A program made the position numbers and the translations under genes. A stretch of DNA of 64,000 nt, from the NCBI GenBank assembly GCA_964527785.1, contig CAZGNO010000009.1:3880-67879 (forward strand). Direction: 5' to 3'. Below the pieces are notes generated by a model. It was not told where the DNA came from. It did not search any database and saw only the letters and a list, made by a program, of their open reading frames with translations. The DNA is from JADJXV01 sp964527785 (GTDB lineage Bacteria > Bacteroidota > Ignavibacteria > Kapaibacteriales > UBA961). Of the stretch, positions 50,987 through 60,989 are shown one piece after another. Position 1 is the stretch's first letter, and each line of letters starts with the position of its first letter.

Positions 50987-52063
50987 ATGAACATTCCACT
51001 GCCTCCCGGTTCTGACCAATTTACGCGAAAATTTTTTGTGCTTTGCCTAACAGTTGTAGCAATTGTTTCGGGGGCAATTACTGCACTTCTGGTACCTATG
51101 GCAATATCGTCAAATTGGTGGATATGGTTATTTATACTTATTGCAGCTTTGTATTCTCTAATTATAGGAGCAGCTGCCGCATGGAAAAAAATTCTTGCTA
51201 AATACATTATTCAACCATTTGCACAAATTGCAGAATCTGCTCGGTTGGTCTCCGGCGGTGTAACTTCTGCTCGAGTTCCACTTGAGTCTATGCCGTCCGC
51301 AGAAGCATATCTGGCAGCCGAAGCAGTTAATACACTTGCCGATAAAGCCGGAAAGGATATTGCTGAGATGAAAAAACTGGAGCGTGTACGTTCTGAATTT
51401 TTAGGGAATGTTTCCCATGAACTTCGAACACCGATTTTTTCTATTCAAGGATATTTGGAAACGCTTCTCGAAGGTGCATTAGATGACCCCGAAGTCAGTC
51501 AACGATTTGTAGAGCGAGCCCACCAAAATACCAAACGATTAAATATCCTACTGTCTGATTTGATTGATATTTCTAAGATAGAATCCGGAGAAATGCGTCT
51601 GAGTTTTCGCTACTTTAACCTGTGTGATGTTGTACGTGAGACAGTTAGTTCACTTGAAATTCAAGCTGCACAATCAGAAATAACTCTAACAACAAGCGGG
51701 GTAAACGGTAATGAAATTATGGTATACGGTGATAAAGAACGTTTAGCACAAGTCATGCTGAATATTCTTCAAAATGCAATTAAATATAATCGCCCGGAAG
51801 GAAACGTTACCATAAAAATTGAGGTACATCCGCAAGAAGTTACAGTGAGAATCCGTGATACGGGAATCGGAATACCACCAACCGATAAAACCAGAATCTT
51901 CGAGCGCTTTTACAGAGTAGACAAGGATCGTTCGAGAAGTGTAGGAGGGACAGGGCTAGGTTTAGCAATTGTTAAACACATTTTGGAAGCACATCAAGCT
52001 CCTTTTGGCGTAGAAAGTGAAGTAGGGGTAGGAACGGAAATATGGTTTATACTAAAGCGATAA
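50987..52063 (+). CDS. PhoR-like membrane histidine kinase
   Basis: The 358-residue kinase has two transmembrane helices close together (about residues 15-40 and 45-65) with almost no periplasmic loop. A HAMP-like linker (AKYIIQPFAQIAESARLVSGGVTSARVP) follows. The core includes FLGNVSHELRTPIFSIQGYLETLLEGAL, NILQNAIKYNRPEGN, DTGIGIPPTDKTRIFERFYRVDKDRSRSVGGTGLGLAIVKHIL. This is the PhoR/ResE type, normally paired with an OmpR-family regulator, but none is adjacent. The lack of a sensory domain between the helices suggests sensing within the membrane or through a partner. It is downstream of a TonB receptor. Confidence 0.9.
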   Translation: MNIPLPPGSDQFTRKFFVLCLTVVAIVSGAITALLVPMAISSNWWIWLFILIAALYSLIIGAAAAWKKILAKYIIQPFAQIAESARLVSGGVTSARVPLESMPSAEAYLAAEAVNTLADKAGKDIAEMKKLERVRSEFLGNVSHELRTPIFSIQGYLETLLEGALDDPEVSQRFVERAHQNTKRLNILLSDLIDISKIESGEMRLSFRYFNLCDVVRETVSSLEIQAAQSEITLTTSGVNGNEIMVYGDKERLAQVMLNILQNAIKYNRPEGNVTIKIEVHPQEVTVRIRDTGIGIPPTDKTRIFERFYRVDKDRSRSVGGTGLGLAIVKHILEAHQAPFGVESEVGVGTEIWFILKR

Positions 52064-52101
52064 TTTAAAGTAAAGTATAGAGCATTTAGGAGGTGTCACT
52101 A

Positions 52102-52149
52102 GTGCAAGCCCAAAGTTATCCACAGCCACGATACGGTTATCCACATTAA
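52102..52149 (+). CDS. Tiny tyrosine/proline-rich ORF with consensus ribosome binding site (uncertain)
   Basis: GTG at 52102 lies 8 bases after a perfect AGGAGG (52088-52093) and opens a 15-codon frame, MQAQSYPQPRYGYPH, ending in TAA. The Shine-Dalgarno site is better than that of most genes here. It may be a real small peptide, a leader, or the start of a decayed gene. The two TTATCCACA nonamers fall inside this frame (as Tyr-Pro-Gln and Tyr-Pro-His codons), so coding and DnaA-box readings compete. Confidence 0.3.
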   Translation: MQAQSYPQPRYGYPH

Positions 52150-52167
52150 AACCCATAGTTATTAACA
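52116..52167 (+). other. Two perfect DnaA-box nonamers and a degenerate third in phase
   Basis: TTATCCACA occurs at 52116-52124 and again at 52137-52145, same strand, start-to-start 21 bases. A weaker form, TTATTAACA, starts 22 bases later at 52159. An AT-rich stretch follows (52145-52200). Perfect boxes were not noticed elsewhere in the window. This could be a DnaA-binding cluster or minor origin-like element, but it may equally result from the Tyr-Pro codons of the tiny overlapping ORF. Confidence 0.45.
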
Positions 52168-52237
52168 ATTACGTTGAATTTCAATTGTTTTCAAGAAGTT
52201 TCATGTACCTGTTAGTCCTACGGCAGTAGATTCATAT

Positions 52238-53131
52238 TCAGACCTCTAGAGGACGTAGTACGGTTATACCAATATGTGAAGTAACAGTCTTCAGATAGGA
52301 TGAAATTGTTTTATCAAGAAATACTCGTTTTCTTGCAATCGAGGCATGAAGCAAGCGGAGTTTGCCACGCTCATCACGGTAGGCAAGCCCGGTGTGAGCA
52401 TAATCAAGCCCCTCTTTATTAGTAGCAATTGCAATTATATCTCCCGTTTGTAGCTTCGATTCAATTTCACGCACGTTTTCTTTTGGGATATAATAATATT
52501 TCTGAGCGTTTATATCAAGCTCTGTCTGAGCAATTTCCGGTATAAGCGTAGAATCTGCAGCCATCGGTGCATAGTATTGAGGATGTGACGACATAAATGA
52601 AACTTTCACAGGAAATTCTATTCCCCCCAATTCTTGGGTAATATCCCTCACCACTTTTTTCTTAACATTATTGGAAATCCAATCGGCTGTGTAATGCAGT
52701 CGTGAGGTGTAGCCGTCCAGTTTTCCGTCCCGGTAACGAGTTCGGGTAATTTCTTTTACTAAGCTATCAAACACCGGATCGGGTATCTTGGAAATACGGG
52801 CAATACCAAGAACATTCTCAAAAAAAGTCACACAGTCCAAACCTGTTAAATCAATTCTACACGCTTCTGATTCTCCTTCGAGTGTACCGCCTACATAAGC
52901 AGTACCTAAAAGCAACATACCGATTTTCCCCATTCGCTCTCCAATAGGCAGTTTATCTATCCCCGATGCTTTTAAATGGCTGATAATATGGTCGAAAATA
53001 TACCACGAGGTAGCTTCTTTGTCGGTATTATCCTGAACGCTGCTAAGCAATTTTTTGGTCTGCTCCAAAATTGCTTCTGTAGGAATGAAGGGAATTACTG
53101 CGCAAAACTTTAGGAAATCACGTCTTATCAT
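52238..53131 (-). CDS. DUF1460 family protein (amidase-like, NlpC/P60-related)
   Basis: A 297-residue protein of the DUF1460 family, whose characterised relatives are N-acetylmuramoyl-L-alanine amidase-like enzymes with a papain-like fold. Visible motifs are GLDCVTFFENVLGIAR with the likely catalytic cysteine about residue 100, YRDGKLDGYTSRLHYTADWI (the conserved HY motif), and DYAHTGLAY with the likely catalytic histidine near residue 255. The N-terminus MIRRDFLKFCAVIPFIP looks like a Tat-type export signal, so a periplasmic role in cell-wall recycling or remodelling is likely. The ATG at 53131 is preferred over the upstream frame start because it opens the RRDFLK signal. Confidence 0.88.
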   Translation of the reverse strand: MIRRDFLKFCAVIPFIPTEAILEQTKKLLSSVQDNTDKEATSWYIFDHIISHLKASGIDKLPIGERMGKIGMLLLGTAYVGGTLEGESEACRIDLTGLDCVTFFENVLGIARISKIPDPVFDSLVKEITRTRYRDGKLDGYTSRLHYTADWISNNVKKKVVRDITQELGGIEFPVKVSFMSSHPQYYAPMAADSTLIPEIAQTELDINAQKYYYIPKENVREIESKLQTGDIIAIATNKEGLDYAHTGLAYRDERGKLRLLHASIARKRVFLDKTISSYLKTVTSHIGITVLRPLEV

Positions 53132-53417
53132 AGGAAATTCGATTTTTTTAGTGGGAACGAACAAGAAATAACCAACACCGATTTTCGGAGCGCACTTTTT
53201 GTACCAAAATACATTAAAACTGTGAAATTTTCATCACACTTTTTTAGTAGGAAAGACACCGACATAGTGTTTTAAAAATAGAACTATACAAACCTAAAAT
53301 TTCTCGTATTTTTGCAAGTGCTTTTTATTCAAATAATGTAACTATTATAGTACTACACTGATTGTTTGCAAATAATTGCTAAAATTATTTATTATATCCA
53401 TTACGAAGGAATCAATT

Positions 53418-56400
53418 ATGAAAATTCATTATACTTTTTTCTTGATTTTGTGTTCGATACTTACAATTTCCCCTGCGATTGCCCAACCGCCTACACTTTG
53501 GGAATCACGCGGGGTAGGTGGCGGAGGAGCTATGTTTGCTCCAAGTATCAACCCGGCAAATGATAATGAGTTCTATGCGGGCTGTGATATGAGTGAGCTT
53601 TTCCATTCTACCGACTTCGGCAAATCATATTCAGTCCTTAATTTTAAACAAATCAACGGTGGTCACAACTCAATCGTAAGATTTACATCAACTCAAGGAC
53701 TCCTCTATACTATCAGCTACAAACTCAATGGAAGTTCCGATCAGGTAGTACCCGTAAAAAGCACTGACAATGGCGTAACGTGGAAAAATCTATCCGGTAA
53801 TCCCGATGCCTCGGAGGAGACATTCACTATTAATGTTGATTACAATAATCCCGAACGGGTCATTATCTCATACTACGGTGAAGTCCATATTTCTCTCAAT
53901 GGTGGCACCACTTTCGCAAAAATCCATAGTGCTGCAAATAATGGGGTGGGGGTAGTTGTCGGCGGTGTGTTTTTTGATGGCAATGCAATCTATATAGGTA
54001 CAAACGATGGTTTGTTGGTATCCAAAAACGGCGGGCAAACATTTGCAATTGAATCAATTACCGGAATCGGGGCAGGTGAAGCAATTTGGTCATTCGCAGG
54101 AGCAAAGCAAAATGGTACGACAAGATTTTTCTGTTTGACAGGAGAAGCTACAAATATGTATGTAGGGATGCCGGGCAGTGATTACGACGGTTTCCTCAAA
54201 GGAATTTACGTTCTCGACTATAGTACGGGAAATTGGACCAAAAAAATGAACGGAATTGTCATTGGGACGGATAATCTTATGTTTGTCGGTATGGCACAAA
54301 ATGATGTTTCCACCTGTTACTTAGCCGGAAGTGCGTCGAGTGCGCCGGATATTATGAAAACTACCAACGGTGGTGATTCATGGACAAGAACATTCCTCGG
54401 AACAAATAATCAGAATATCATAAGCGGGTGGAGCGGTGACGGCGGTGACCGTGCATGGAGTTACGGAGAGTGCGCATTTGGATTTGCAGTAGCACCAAAT
54501 AACTCTCAAAAGCTAATGTTTGGTGACTTTGGATTTCTCCATACGTCCACCAATGCCGGTATGACATGGCAGCAAGCATACGTAGAAGCAAGCACGGAAA
54601 ACCCCGCAGGAACAAAAACACCGACAGGCAAACTGTACAAAAGCATAGGACTGGAAAATACAACCTGCTGGCAAGTAGCATGGAGTGATGCAAATACAAT
54701 GTTCTCCTGCTTTTCGGATATTAAAGGGGTTCGCAGTACCGATGGTGGAAACTCATGGGGATTCAACTATACCGGTCACGGCGCGAACTCTATGTACCGT
54801 ATTGCCAAATCACCAAACGGAACCCTTTATGCCGGTACTAGCAATATCCATGATATATACCAAAGTACCCGGCTGGCAGATGCCCAACTCAATGCCAATG
54901 ATTCCTATGGGAAAGTGATTTACTCAACCGATAACGGGTCATCGTGGAAAGATATTAGAAATTTTGCCCATCCGGTCTTTTGGGTGGTTCTCGACCCGAA
55001 TAATGCGAATACTCTCTATGCAAGCGTTATCCATTCTACACAAGGCGGAATTTACGTTACTAGAAATCTTCAAGACGGTGGAAGTGCGACATGGACGAAA
55101 CTTCCTACGCCTCCACGAACAGAAGGACACCCAGCTTCGATAGCAGTTCTGAATGACGGGCAGGTGGTTTGTACATTTTCAGGTCGCCGTGCTCCAAGCT
55201 TTACGGCAAGCTCAGGGTGCTTTCTCTATAACCCGACTAGTAACTCATGGACAGATGTTTCGGATAATGGAATGAAATACTGGACAAAAGACATTGTGAT
55301 TGATCCTAATGATCCAACACAAAATACCTGGTTGGTCGGAGTTTTCGGCGGATGGGGAGTTACCGCATCAGTCGGTGTAGGCGGATTGTATCGAACAACT
55401 AATCGCGGACAATCATGGACACGAATCTGGAATTCCGACCGCGTTACAAGCTGCACGTTCAATCCTGCGAAACCGACCGAATTATATGTTACTACGGAAG
55501 TGGAGGGATTGTGGTATTCAGATAATGCGGTTGCACAAACTCCTACATTCTCACTTGTTACGAGCTACCCGTTTCGCCAGCCGGAGCGTGTTTTCTTCAA
55601 TCCGTTCAAACAGGATGAAATCTGGGTGACGAGTTTCGGGCATGGGATGCGAGTCGGCAATATCGGTTCTAAACCTTTGCTTGCTGCTCCCAATCTCATT
55701 TCACCAAATGATAAAGCAACAATAGTTTCTGCAAAAGGAAAACTGCAATGGGAAACGGTACCAGATGCAGATACATATTATATAGCATTATCGGACAATC
55801 CGAATTTTACCAATAGTTTTCTAACTGATAACCGGACATCAACAAATTCGATAGACTATAACCTAAGTCCCTCTACTATGTATTATTGGAAAGTAAAAGG
55901 GAGTAAACTACAAACTCAAGATGGCAATTGGTCGGCTGTATGGAGCTTTACTACCGAGGCAGACAAACCGTTGATTCCCGAAACTGCCAAACTTTCTCAG
56001 CCGAAAGACAAGTCAGTTAAAATTCCTACAAGTACAATTCTGAGATGGGATACATCAGCTAATGCAAAAAACTATCGTCTGCAAGTATCAACAGTTGCTG
56101 ATTTTTCTACAACTATTTTTGACCAAGCGGACAGTTCATCGTTTCGGGAAGTGAGCGGACTTGCTCATAGTACGACTTACTATTGGCGTGTTCAGGCGAC
56201 TAACTCAGCCGGTTCAGCTGCTTGGAGCGAGGCGTGGAGTTTTACAACGGACGCTGCAACTTCCGTTGAATTTGGAAATCATCAAGAAGAAATTGCGTTG
56301 CAAATTGTCCCAAGTCCAATTACATTTTCAGGGGTAATTAATTACACCCTGCCGTCGCGCTTTGCAGTTTCAATAATTGTAACTGATGCACTCGGACGCA

Positions 56401-56540
56401 TAACTCAGCTGCAAAACAGTAAGGAGCTTGATGCGGGGAGCTATTCCTTCAATCTTCCTGAACTTTCAAGCGGGGTGTATCAAATTCGACTGCAATACGG
56501 TAATTTTGTGAAAACTGTACCGTTTTGTGTAATGAAATAG
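53418..56540 (+). CDS. Secreted BNR/GH74-like propeller protein with FN3-like repeats and T9SS sorting domain
   Basis: The 1040-residue exported protein has a signal peptide (about residues 1-22, SILTISPAIAQ). A long beta-propeller region follows (about 25-740), rich in Asp-box/BNR-like turns such as STDFGKSYSV, STDNGVTWKNL, TTNGGDSWTRTF, STDGGNSWGF and TTNRGQSWTRIW. Two-domain propellers of this kind occur in GH74 xyloglucanases and sortilin-type proteins. Two fibronectin-like domains follow (about 755-965, with DADTYYIALSDNPNF and AKNYRLQVSTVADF), then a C-terminal T9SS sorting domain (IVPSPITFSGVINYTLP ... SGVYQIRLQY). A glycoside hydrolase role is possible, but I did not identify catalytic aspartates with confidence. 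The ATG at 53418 follows a GAAGGA site. Confidence 0.85.
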   Translation: MKIHYTFFLILCSILTISPAIAQPPTLWESRGVGGGGAMFAPSINPANDNEFYAGCDMSELFHSTDFGKSYSVLNFKQINGGHNSIVRFTSTQGLLYTISYKLNGSSDQVVPVKSTDNGVTWKNLSGNPDASEETFTINVDYNNPERVIISYYGEVHISLNGGTTFAKIHSAANNGVGVVVGGVFFDGNAIYIGTNDGLLVSKNGGQTFAIESITGIGAGEAIWSFAGAKQNGTTRFFCLTGEATNMYVGMPGSDYDGFLKGIYVLDYSTGNWTKKMNGIVIGTDNLMFVGMAQNDVSTCYLAGSASSAPDIMKTTNGGDSWTRTFLGTNNQNIISGWSGDGGDRAWSYGECAFGFAVAPNNSQKLMFGDFGFLHTSTNAGMTWQQAYVEASTENPAGTKTPTGKLYKSIGLENTTCWQVAWSDANTMFSCFSDIKGVRSTDGGNSWGFNYTGHGANSMYRIAKSPNGTLYAGTSNIHDIYQSTRLADAQLNANDSYGKVIYSTDNGSSWKDIRNFAHPVFWVVLDPNNANTLYASVIHSTQGGIYVTRNLQDGGSATWTKLPTPPRTEGHPASIAVLNDGQVVCTFSGRRAPSFTASSGCFLYNPTSNSWTDVSDNGMKYWTKDIVIDPNDPTQNTWLVGVFGGWGVTASVGVGGLYRTTNRGQSWTRIWNSDRVTSCTFNPAKPTELYVTTEVEGLWYSDNAVAQTPTFSLVTSYPFRQPERVFFNPFKQDEIWVTSFGHGMRVGNIGSKPLLAAPNLISPNDKATIVSAKGKLQWETVPDADTYYIALSDNPNFTNSFLTDNRTSTNSIDYNLSPSTMYYWKVKGSKLQTQDGNWSAVWSFTTEADKPLIPETAKLSQPKDKSVKIPTSTILRWDTSANAKNYRLQVSTVADFSTTIFDQADSSSFREVSGLAHSTTYYWRVQATNSAGSAAWSEAWSFTTDAATSVEFGNHQEEIALQIVPSPITFSGVINYTLPSRFAVSIIVTDALGRITQLQNSKELDAGSYSFNLPELSSGVYQIRLQYGNFVKTVPFCVMK

Positions 56541-56602
56541 AGATGGTAATCGTCTAGATTTTATCGTCTGAGGCAACCTCTACTTATTGGACTATATCAT
56601 CT

Positions 56603-57826
56603 ATGACAATTCTCCATACAGCCGACTGGCATCTTGGGCAAAATTTTAATGAACGCGACCGAAGGGATGAACATCAGCACTTTCTTTCTTGGCTTGTGGG
56701 TATTATCCGCGAGCGGAAGGTGGATGCAGTTATTCATGCGGGAGATGTTTTCGATGTTTTTTCCCCGCCGAAGTATGCAGAGGAAATGTACTATAATTTT
56801 CTTCGTGAAATGGTGCGTTCAGATTGTAGTAATATCATTATTACAGGTGGGAACCATGACTCACCTGCAACGTTAAACGCACCGGCAAAACTTCTCAAAT
56901 CGCTCAATATCCATATTGTAGGCGGTGCAACCGATAGTATCTCTGATGAAATTATAGAGCTTATAAATGCAGAAGGGGAAGTCATAGGAGCAGTTGCTGC
57001 CGTGCCGTTTTTACGGGATAAGGATTTGCTGCAAACCTTTGTTTCGGGCGAAAGCTATGATGAACGTACCAAACGGATTGTGGATGGGATACGCATTCAT
57101 TACCGGAATGCTTGCGATGCAATTCTCCCATATAAACAACGTGGACTCCCTGTTATTGCCACCGGGCATTTATTCGCTGCCGGTGGTGCTACTTCCGACA
57201 GCGAAAAGGATATTCATATTGGCAATCTTGGTCAAATTGGTGCTGAAATTTTCCCTGCTGAGTTTGATTATATTGCATTAGGTCATCTCCACCGTCCTCA
57301 AATAGTAAACAAGCAGTCAGGAATCCGATATTCGGGTTCTCCGATACCGCTTAGCTTCAGTGAAATAACCGACAAGAAGCAAATCGTGCTTGTAGAATTT
57401 ACTCCAAATCAAGCACCGGTAATTGAAAGTATTGAAATTCCAAAACTACGACGACTTATTCGCTTCCAAGGTGATTTTGAAACAATAGCTTCCACGATTT
57501 CTGAATTTTCAACTAACGAAGGTGAGCTTCCTGCGTGGGCGGAGGTTGTTATTGAGCTTGATAGCGTCAATCCCGATATGGACAGGCAGGTACGAGAGCT
57601 TGCTGCGGGAAATCTTCATCTTGAAATATTCAAAGTCAAACCAAAATATTCCGATAGCTTTCTTTCGATAACAGAACTTTCGGAAAACACACCAGATCTC
57701 GACGACCTGAAGCCAACGGAGGTTTTCACAAAAAAGATGGAAAGTCTCGGAATAAGTGAAAACCTCGAATTAATCGAAACGTTCCGTGAGCTTCTTGACC
57801 TTAAACACCAACAGGAAATTATCTGA
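56603..57826 (+). CDS. sbcD: Exonuclease subunit SbcD (Mre11 family)
   Basis: Nuclease subunit of the SbcCD complex, which cuts DNA hairpins and processes protein-blocked ends. The 407-residue protein has the calcineurin-like metal motifs in order: LHTADWHLG (residue 4), HAGDVFD (46), TGGNHDSPA (82), ATGHLFA (about 187) and ALGHLHRPQ (about 226), then the C-terminal capping domain. Length matches E. coli SbcD. sbcC starts 19 bases after its stop codon, giving a two-gene operon. The long palindromes in this window are natural substrates of such a complex. Confidence 0.95.
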   Translation: MTILHTADWHLGQNFNERDRRDEHQHFLSWLVGIIRERKVDAVIHAGDVFDVFSPPKYAEEMYYNFLREMVRSDCSNIIITGGNHDSPATLNAPAKLLKSLNIHIVGGATDSISDEIIELINAEGEVIGAVAAVPFLRDKDLLQTFVSGESYDERTKRIVDGIRIHYRNACDAILPYKQRGLPVIATGHLFAAGGATSDSEKDIHIGNLGQIGAEIFPAEFDYIALGHLHRPQIVNKQSGIRYSGSPIPLSFSEITDKKQIVLVEFTPNQAPVIESIEIPKLRRLIRFQGDFETIASTISEFSTNEGELPAWAEVVIELDSVNPDMDRQVRELAAGNLHLEIFKVKPKYSDSFLSITELSENTPDLDDLKPTEVFTKKMESLGISENLELIETFRELLDLKHQQEII

Positions 57827-57845
57827 CCAATCTCAATACCTTTCT

Positions 57846-60800
57846 ATGAAAATTCTTTCTATCAGGTTCAAGAATCTTAACTCTTTACGCGGTGAACATT
57901 CCGTCCGTTTTGATGTAGCACCTATAGACGGCTCTGGGTTGGTCGCAATAACAGGGGCGACGGGAGCAGGAAAAACAACTATACTTGATGCAATTACGGT
58001 TGCGCTTTATGGTGAAATTCCGAGGTATGGCAGCGGTACACCAAGAGACTTGATGTCGCGCCATACAGGGGAATGTTTTGCTGATGTGGAATTTGAAGTA
58101 AAGGACTGTAAATACCGTTCATCATGGTCGCTACATCGCTCACGAAGAAAGCATGACGGAGAGTTTCAATCTACAAAAATGGAGGTGTGGAACCTCGAAA
58201 CCGATACCATTATCTCCAGCGGAAGCAGGGAAGTTCCTGGTAAAATCGAAGAAATTACGGGCTTGGACAAGCATCGTTTCTTGAGATCGGTAATGCTGGC
58301 TCAAGGTGAATTTGCTGCCTTCCTGAAAGCAAAAGAAAGCGAAAAAAGTGCATTGCTAGAGCAAATGACCGACACGAAAATTTACTCCGAACTATCAAAA
58401 TTATGTTTTGAGGTAACGAAAGAAGAAAAGCAAAAACTGGATGATATTCTGTCGAGGATTAATTCTTTAGAGCTTCTTTCCGATGCCCAAAAACAAGAAA
58501 TAATTACACAAAAAGCTGAACAGCACGCTTTAGTCGAGGGGTTAAAAGCTGAGTTGCAAACCCTTCGAGATGACAGACAGTGGCTCATAGGAATTGAAAC
58601 GCTTTCTACGCAAAAGGAAAAAAACGCTCACGAGAGATTGCAACTTGCACTGGTAATAGAGCAATCCGCCCCACAGAAAAAACTGCTCGAATTCCATAAA
58701 AAAGCTCAGCCATTTCAAAATGACATTAAAGAGTTAGAAAACGAGCGAAAGAAAATTAATGAACTTTTGAGTGAAATTTCAAACTATGAGAAGCAATTAC
58801 CGGAAGTTGTTCTCGCAAAAGAAAATACTGAACTGGAACTGAAAAAAAATGAGCGGGCACTTGATACCCTGCGTACAGAATATCAAAGTAATGAAGAACT
58901 CTTTCAAACTGTAGAAGAAAAAGATAAGAGTATTACAGCAGAAACGCTTCTCCTCAAACGCTATATGGATGAAGTGAACATCGAGCAGCGAAACTATGAT
59001 AATGAGATTAACAAGAGCAAAGATTGCGATAATCAAATTGAACAAAAATATCGTTCGCTGCCCGATTCAATAGGCAAAGAGCAAATCATCCGGTTGTTGG
59101 AAACAAACCTTGATGATAGAGAAACATTCATTCTTCAACAAAGAGCAATCTCAAATCAATGGACAAAGGCGGCAGAGGTAGCAATTCGGTTCAAAGAAAA
59201 TAGTGATGTTCATACGTCATTATCGAAGGAACTTGCCGAACTGGATGAACGGATTAAAAAGGGCAAGGTGGTTCTCGAAACAGAAGAGCGAAAACTAAAA
59301 GACTGCGAATTAAAACTTCCACTGCTTGAAAAGGCACTGGAGCGTGAACGGTTAATTGCAAAATACGAGCAAGACCGCGTCACACTCCATGAAAATGATC
59401 CGTGTCCTTTGTGCGGCTCGACAGCCCACCCATATATTGAGGAGTATCACCCAAAGCTACTTTCCGAAGCGGAAAAAGAACTGGAACTTGAAAAGATAAC
59501 CTACAGGGAAACAAATGAAGCTATCGCTAAATTCACAAACGGACTCGCCAAACTCGAACAGGATGCACTAAACAATCAAAATCGAACGGGTGAAATTAGT
59601 CAGAGAATACATCAGCTTCAAAAAGAGTTTGATATAATCGGAATACAGTCATTGGAGATTGCCGATGCCGATGAAATTATAGAAAAAGCTGAATTTGTAA
59701 AGCGCGAGTTAAATTCTGCTGAAGATGAACTGCGCATTACCCGCTCACTTCAATTGCTATACCAGACAAAGAAAAACATAGAAGAAAATGTAAGTAAACT
59801 GACTGAATCCCTCGAACACAAGAAAGAAGAGTATGCAAAACAGAATGCAATTCTAGAGCATCTTCGTGACGAAAGAACTCTCCTTTTCGGGGATAAAATT
59901 GTGAAAGTGGAGCGAGAATTAGCTCATAAACGGATAATTAATGCTGAACAGCAACGAGATACTGCACGAAAAAATCTTGAAGTCAGGAAAGATCAATTCA
60001 TAAAACTCGAAACCAATCTTAGTAACGCTAAAAATCAGTATTCCAATCTCCAAGAATTTCATAAAAAGCGAAATCAGGACTTGCAGGAGTTAATTATTGA
60101 AAATGGGTTCACAACACTCCAAGAAGTGAAAGATGCTTTGTTAGATAATATTATATTCAATAGCATCGAAGCACAGTTGAAACAGAATGATGCGGAGTAT
60201 AACCGGTTGGAAGGCGCAGCAAAAGCAGTAGAGGAGCAATTAACCGAGGAACTTCATAAAGAATGTACAATTAAAACCAAAGATGAACTTACGGAAACTA
60301 TTTCCGAAAAGGAAAAAGTTCAAACCGATCATGAAAAAGCTATCGGTAGATTTGATGAGCAATTGAGCCGAGATGCCAAACTTGCCGAAGAATCAAAGCA
60401 GTATATCGAAAAAGCCAAAGCTCAGGAAAAGCACTATCGAAAATGGGAATTACTGGATAAACTCATTGGTTCGAGTGACGGTGCGAAGTTTAGCAAATTT
60501 GCGCAAGGACTAACCTTGGCGCGACTGGTACAGCTAGCGAACCTCCGTTTGCAGAAACTAAACGACCGGTATATTATTACTCACAAGAAAGATGAGAATA
60601 AGTTCTTAGAACTTGAAATAAAGGACACTTATCAAGCAGATGCTATCAGACCGATAGAAAGTTTATCGGGCGGGGAGAGCTTCTTGGTATCACTCGCTCT
60701 CGCTCTGGGGCTTTCAGACCTGGCTTCACGTAGGACACGAATAGACAGTTTGTTTATTGATGAGGGGTTCGGAACACTCGATTCAAACACACTGGATACG

Positions 60801-60947
60801 GTAATTTCAACGCTTGAAATGCTCCATTCCACCGGAAAAACAATTGGGATTATCTCACATGTGGAGGCGTTAAAGGAACGGATTACAACACAGATTCAGG
60901 TGAGTAAATCAGGTTCGGGGGTAAGCAAAATAACGATTATTCCTTAG
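57846..60947 (+). CDS. sbcC: Exonuclease subunit SbcC (Rad50 family)
   Basis: SMC-like ATPase partner of SbcD. The 1033-residue protein starts with MKILSIRFKNLNSLRGEHSVRF and has Walker A GATGAGKTT (residues 37-45), two long coiled coils and a zinc hook CPLC at about residues 520-523. The ABC signature LSGGES is near 940, and Walker B LFIDEGFGTLD near 970. The start at 57846 is chosen because the upstream frame overlaps sbcD and the family begins at MKIL. The length is near that of E. coli SbcC. It is followed by a convergent small gene. Confidence 0.95.
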   Translation: MKILSIRFKNLNSLRGEHSVRFDVAPIDGSGLVAITGATGAGKTTILDAITVALYGEIPRYGSGTPRDLMSRHTGECFADVEFEVKDCKYRSSWSLHRSRRKHDGEFQSTKMEVWNLETDTIISSGSREVPGKIEEITGLDKHRFLRSVMLAQGEFAAFLKAKESEKSALLEQMTDTKIYSELSKLCFEVTKEEKQKLDDILSRINSLELLSDAQKQEIITQKAEQHALVEGLKAELQTLRDDRQWLIGIETLSTQKEKNAHERLQLALVIEQSAPQKKLLEFHKKAQPFQNDIKELENERKKINELLSEISNYEKQLPEVVLAKENTELELKKNERALDTLRTEYQSNEELFQTVEEKDKSITAETLLLKRYMDEVNIEQRNYDNEINKSKDCDNQIEQKYRSLPDSIGKEQIIRLLETNLDDRETFILQQRAISNQWTKAAEVAIRFKENSDVHTSLSKELAELDERIKKGKVVLETEERKLKDCELKLPLLEKALERERLIAKYEQDRVTLHENDPCPLCGSTAHPYIEEYHPKLLSEAEKELELEKITYRETNEAIAKFTNGLAKLEQDALNNQNRTGEISQRIHQLQKEFDIIGIQSLEIADADEIIEKAEFVKRELNSAEDELRITRSLQLLYQTKKNIEENVSKLTESLEHKKEEYAKQNAILEHLRDERTLLFGDKIVKVERELAHKRIINAEQQRDTARKNLEVRKDQFIKLETNLSNAKNQYSNLQEFHKKRNQDLQELIIENGFTTLQEVKDALLDNIIFNSIEAQLKQNDAEYNRLEGAAKAVEEQLTEELHKECTIKTKDELTETISEKEKVQTDHEKAIGRFDEQLSRDAKLAEESKQYIEKAKAQEKHYRKWELLDKLIGSSDGAKFSKFAQGLTLARLVQLANLRLQKLNDRYIITHKKDENKFLELEIKDTYQADAIRPIESLSGGESFLVSLALALGLSDLASRRTRIDSLFIDEGFGTLDSNTLDTVISTLEMLHSTGKTIGIISHVEALKERITTQIQVSKSGSGVSKITIIP

Positions 60948-60989
60948 TAATTCTGAGAAAGAGCAAAAAAGTATGGAAATTTGACAATA

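Noticed and set aside
53307..53314. TATTTTTG as a Bacteroidota-type -7 promoter for the GH74-like gene
   Set aside because: No TTG/TTTG -33 element at the right distance; too weak to annotate.
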